Shown: positions 4,414-6,511 of the stretch, piece after piece | Layout: the number at the start of each line of letters is the position of its first letter | Numbering within the stretch: position 1 is the stretch's first letter | Assembly (NCBI GenBank): GCA_903856995.1 | Contig: CAIODK010000276.1 | Coordinates: 1 to 6,511 of the forward strand | DNA length: 6,511 nt | Source of the DNA: an uncultured Burkholderiales bacterium | GTDB lineage: Bacteria > Pseudomonadota > Gammaproteobacteria > Burkholderiales > Burkholderiaceae_C | Direction: 5' to 3' | Notes under the pieces: generated by a model | What the model was told of the DNA's origin: nothing | The model's database searches: none | What the model saw: only the letters and a program-made list of their open reading frames with translations | Translations under genes and position numbers: made by a program

Positions 4414-6511
4414 ATGCCCAGCATCGTTGGTTTTGTAGAGCGCTTGGAAGGTTTCTTCTTCCGTTATCGGGCGACCACCTTGATTGCGCTTTTGATTCTG
4501 ACGATTGGCATGGGCTTGCTTGCTTCGCGCCTGCACATGTCAGCGGGCTTTGACAAGCAGTTGCCGTATGGCCATGAGTACACCGATACCTTCTTCAAAT
4601 ATCGAACTCAGCTGTTTGGCTCCAACCGCATCATGGTGGTGGTGCGAGCGCGGGATGGCCATATTTGGAAGCCTGCCTCTCTGAAAAAACTCCATGAGGT
4701 GACCGAGGCTGTGCTGTATTTGCCAGGCATTGATCGTCGTTCAGTGCAGTCTTTGTGGACACCCAACACCCGCGTTTACGAGCTGACGGAGGAGGGTTTT
4801 CAGGCCGAGGACGTCATCAGTGGCACGGTAACGCCCGAAGCTCTGGATGCAGACAAGATCAATGTGATTCGAGACCGTGCGGCACGTGGCGGCTACACAG
4901 GCAGCTTGGTGGCCAATGATGCAAGCGCAGCGATGGTCATGGCTGATTTGCTTGAAGAAGACCCCGCAACGCATCAGCAGCTGGACTACTTGGCGCTGGC
5001 AGCCACCTTAGAGCAAGAGATTCGCGGCAAGCTGGAGACGCCAGAGCATGAAATAGAAATAGTTGGCTTTGCCAAGCAAATTGGCGATATCGCCGATGGT
5101 GCCAAGAGTGTGGCGAGTTTTTTTGTTCTGGCTACGCTCTTAACCGCTTTAGCTGTTTACTGGTATTGCCGCTCGGTGCTGTTGACGATCTTGCCAATTT
5201 TTTGTTCGATGGTCTCGGTCGTGTGGCAGTTTGGAACGCTCACACTCTTGGGCTTTGGGTTGGATCCGTTGGCGATTTTGGTGCCATTTTTGGTGTTCGC
5301 AATTGGTGTGTCTCATGGTGTGCAGCAGATCAACGCCATTTCAAAAGCAGTGGCCAATGGGGCGGATTCGGTGACTGCCGCACGCGAGAGTTTTTCGAGC
5401 TTGTTCATTCCAGGCACTTTGGCCTTGGTGACGGCATTTGTGGGCTTCATCACGCTGGTGATGATTCCGATTCCAATGATTCGTGAGCTTGGCATTGCCG
5501 CATCGATTGGTGTGGGCTACAAGATCGTGACCAACTTAATCATGCTGCCCATCGTCGCCTCGTATTTCCGCTTCTCGCAAAAGTACGCGCTGCATCTGGA
5601 AGGTATTCAAAACAAACGGGGTGCGCTGATTCAGCGCTTGGGCCTGATTGCCGATATCAAGTATGCGCGTTTGGTGTTCGCCGCCGCCGTCGTGGTGTTG
5701 GGGGTGGCTGTGTGGCAAAGCCACGGACGCCACATTGGCGCGTTACAGTCAGGTGCCCCCGAGTTGCGTGCAGATTCACGCTACAACCAGGATGTTGGAA
5801 ACATCGTCAAACGTTTTGATCTGGGTATGGATGTGCTGACCGTGGTGTTTGAGACGCCTAACGATTCTTGCAACAACTTTGAGGTGCTCAACTACATCGA
5901 TCAGTTCAGCCAGTCCATGAGCGAGGTGCCTGGCGTGTTGTCTGTGCAGTCATTATCTGGCTTGGCCAAGTTTGCCAATGCAGGGCTCAACGAAGGCAAT
6001 CCAAAGATGGCGGCCTTGCCCCGTGATACCAAGGCATTGCAAGTGGCGGTGGGCTATTTACCCGAAGCGGGTGGCTTGTTCAATCGAACCTGCACGATGA
6101 TGGCGGCCCATATCAACTTGGCCGATCATAAAGCCACCACAATCAAGTCCGCAATTGAGGCGGTCAAAGACTTTCGCCTGAAATACAAGCCAGAAGCACT
6201 GGGCGTGACGGTGCGACTGGCCTCTGGCAATGCGGGCGTGTTGGCCGCGACGAATGAGGAGGTTGAAGCCCGAGAGTTGCCGATGATGCTTTACGTGTAT
6301 CTGGCCATCATTGTTTTGGTGCTCTTTGCGTATCGCGACTGGCGCGCCATGCTGGCTTGTTGCTTGCCGCTGACCATCGCGACCTTTTTGGGCTACTGGT
6401 TCATGAAGAGTTTGGACATTGGCCTGACTGTGGCGACCTTGCCTGTGATGGTGCTTGCAACGGGCATTGGTGTGGATTACGCCTTCTACATCTACAACCG
6501 ATTGCTCATTC
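4414..6511 (+). CDS. RND/MMPL-family inner-membrane transporter, 3'-truncated (699 aa visible)
   Basis: This is a proton-driven RND-superfamily transporter of the MMPL-like type, cut by the window end. The layout is the classic internal duplication: TM1 about 20-38, a periplasmic domain about 39-231, TM2-TM6 about 232-388, TM7 about 413-432, a second periplasmic domain about 436-618, TM8 and TM9 about 623-664, and TM10 about 673-693. TM4 carries FAIGVSHGVQQIN (295-307). TM10 carries TGIGVDYAFYIYN (683-695), with D688 the likely proton-relay residue and no acidic equivalent in TM4. The PIPMIRELGIAASIGVG segment (353-369) is typical of the family. TM11, TM12 and the tail are missing, probably about 80-100 residues. 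The ATG at 4414 follows AGAGGA (4401-4406) by 7 bases and lies 21 bases after the DUF1302 stop, indicating one operon. Relatives move lipids or other hydrophobic molecules; the cargo here is unknown. Confidence 0.92.
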   Translation, partial: MPSIVGFVERLEGFFFRYRATTLIALLILTIGMGLLASRLHMSAGFDKQLPYGHEYTDTFFKYRTQLFGSNRIMVVVRARDGHIWKPASLKKLHEVTEAVLYLPGIDRRSVQSLWTPNTRVYELTEEGFQAEDVISGTVTPEALDADKINVIRDRAARGGYTGSLVANDASAAMVMADLLEEDPATHQQLDYLALAATLEQEIRGKLETPEHEIEIVGFAKQIGDIADGAKSVASFFVLATLLTALAVYWYCRSVLLTILPIFCSMVSVVWQFGTLTLLGFGLDPLAILVPFLVFAIGVSHGVQQINAISKAVANGADSVTAARESFSSLFIPGTLALVTAFVGFITLVMIPIPMIRELGIAASIGVGYKIVTNLIMLPIVASYFRFSQKYALHLEGIQNKRGALIQRLGLIADIKYARLVFAAAVVVLGVAVWQSHGRHIGALQSGAPELRADSRYNQDVGNIVKRFDLGMDVLTVVFETPNDSCNNFEVLNYIDQFSQSMSEVPGVLSVQSLSGLAKFANAGLNEGNPKMAALPRDTKALQVAVGYLPEAGGLFNRTCTMMAAHINLADHKATTIKSAIEAVKDFRLKYKPEALGVTVRLASGNAGVLAATNEEVEARELPMMLYVYLAIIVLVLFAYRDWRAMLACCLPLTIATFLGYWFMKSLDIGLTVATLPVMVLATGIGVDYAFYIYNRLLI

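Overview
The window carries six protein-coding genes, all on the + strand and tightly packed. The first is cut at its 5' end and the last at its 3' end. Moderately high GC, frequent TTG leucine codons, good Shine-Dalgarno sites and the gene families suggest a Gram-negative proteobacterium, most likely a betaproteobacterium of the Burkholderiales. That placement is inference; no rRNA or other taxonomic marker is present.

Layout. (1) 2-262 is the C-terminal 86 residues of a tryptophan tryptophylquinone (TTQ) amine dehydrogenase light chain. Residue spacing matches aromatic amine dehydrogenase (aauA) better than methylamine dehydrogenase. (2) 259-729 is a periplasmic monohaem cytochrome c that overlaps the light chain by an ATGA. 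(3) 733-1167 is a second small cytochrome c with a GTG start, three bases downstream; it lacks methionine at the usual distal haem-ligand position. (4) 1221-2591 is a secreted DUF1329 protein. (5) 2620-4392 is a DUF1302 outer-membrane beta-barrel protein. (6) 4414 to the window end is an RND/MMPL-type inner-membrane transporter, cut inside the tenth membrane helix.

How the parts may work together. Genes 1-3 form a periplasmic oxidation unit: the TTQ enzyme deaminates a primary amine and passes electrons to c-type cytochromes. Genes 4-6 resemble a recurring set of an outer-membrane barrel, a periplasmic protein and an RND pump, which together could span the envelope. The two units are separated by only 53 bases with no visible terminator, so they may form one transcription unit. 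The most interesting hypothesis is that the transport set handles the substrate, product or a toxic by-product (aldehyde or hydrophobic amine) of the dehydrogenase, or keeps the envelope fit for it. The sequence does not show the cargo or the direction of transport.

There is no gene-free stretch above 60 bases. No tRNA, rRNA, CRISPR array, insertion sequence, convincing promoter or rho-independent terminator is visible.
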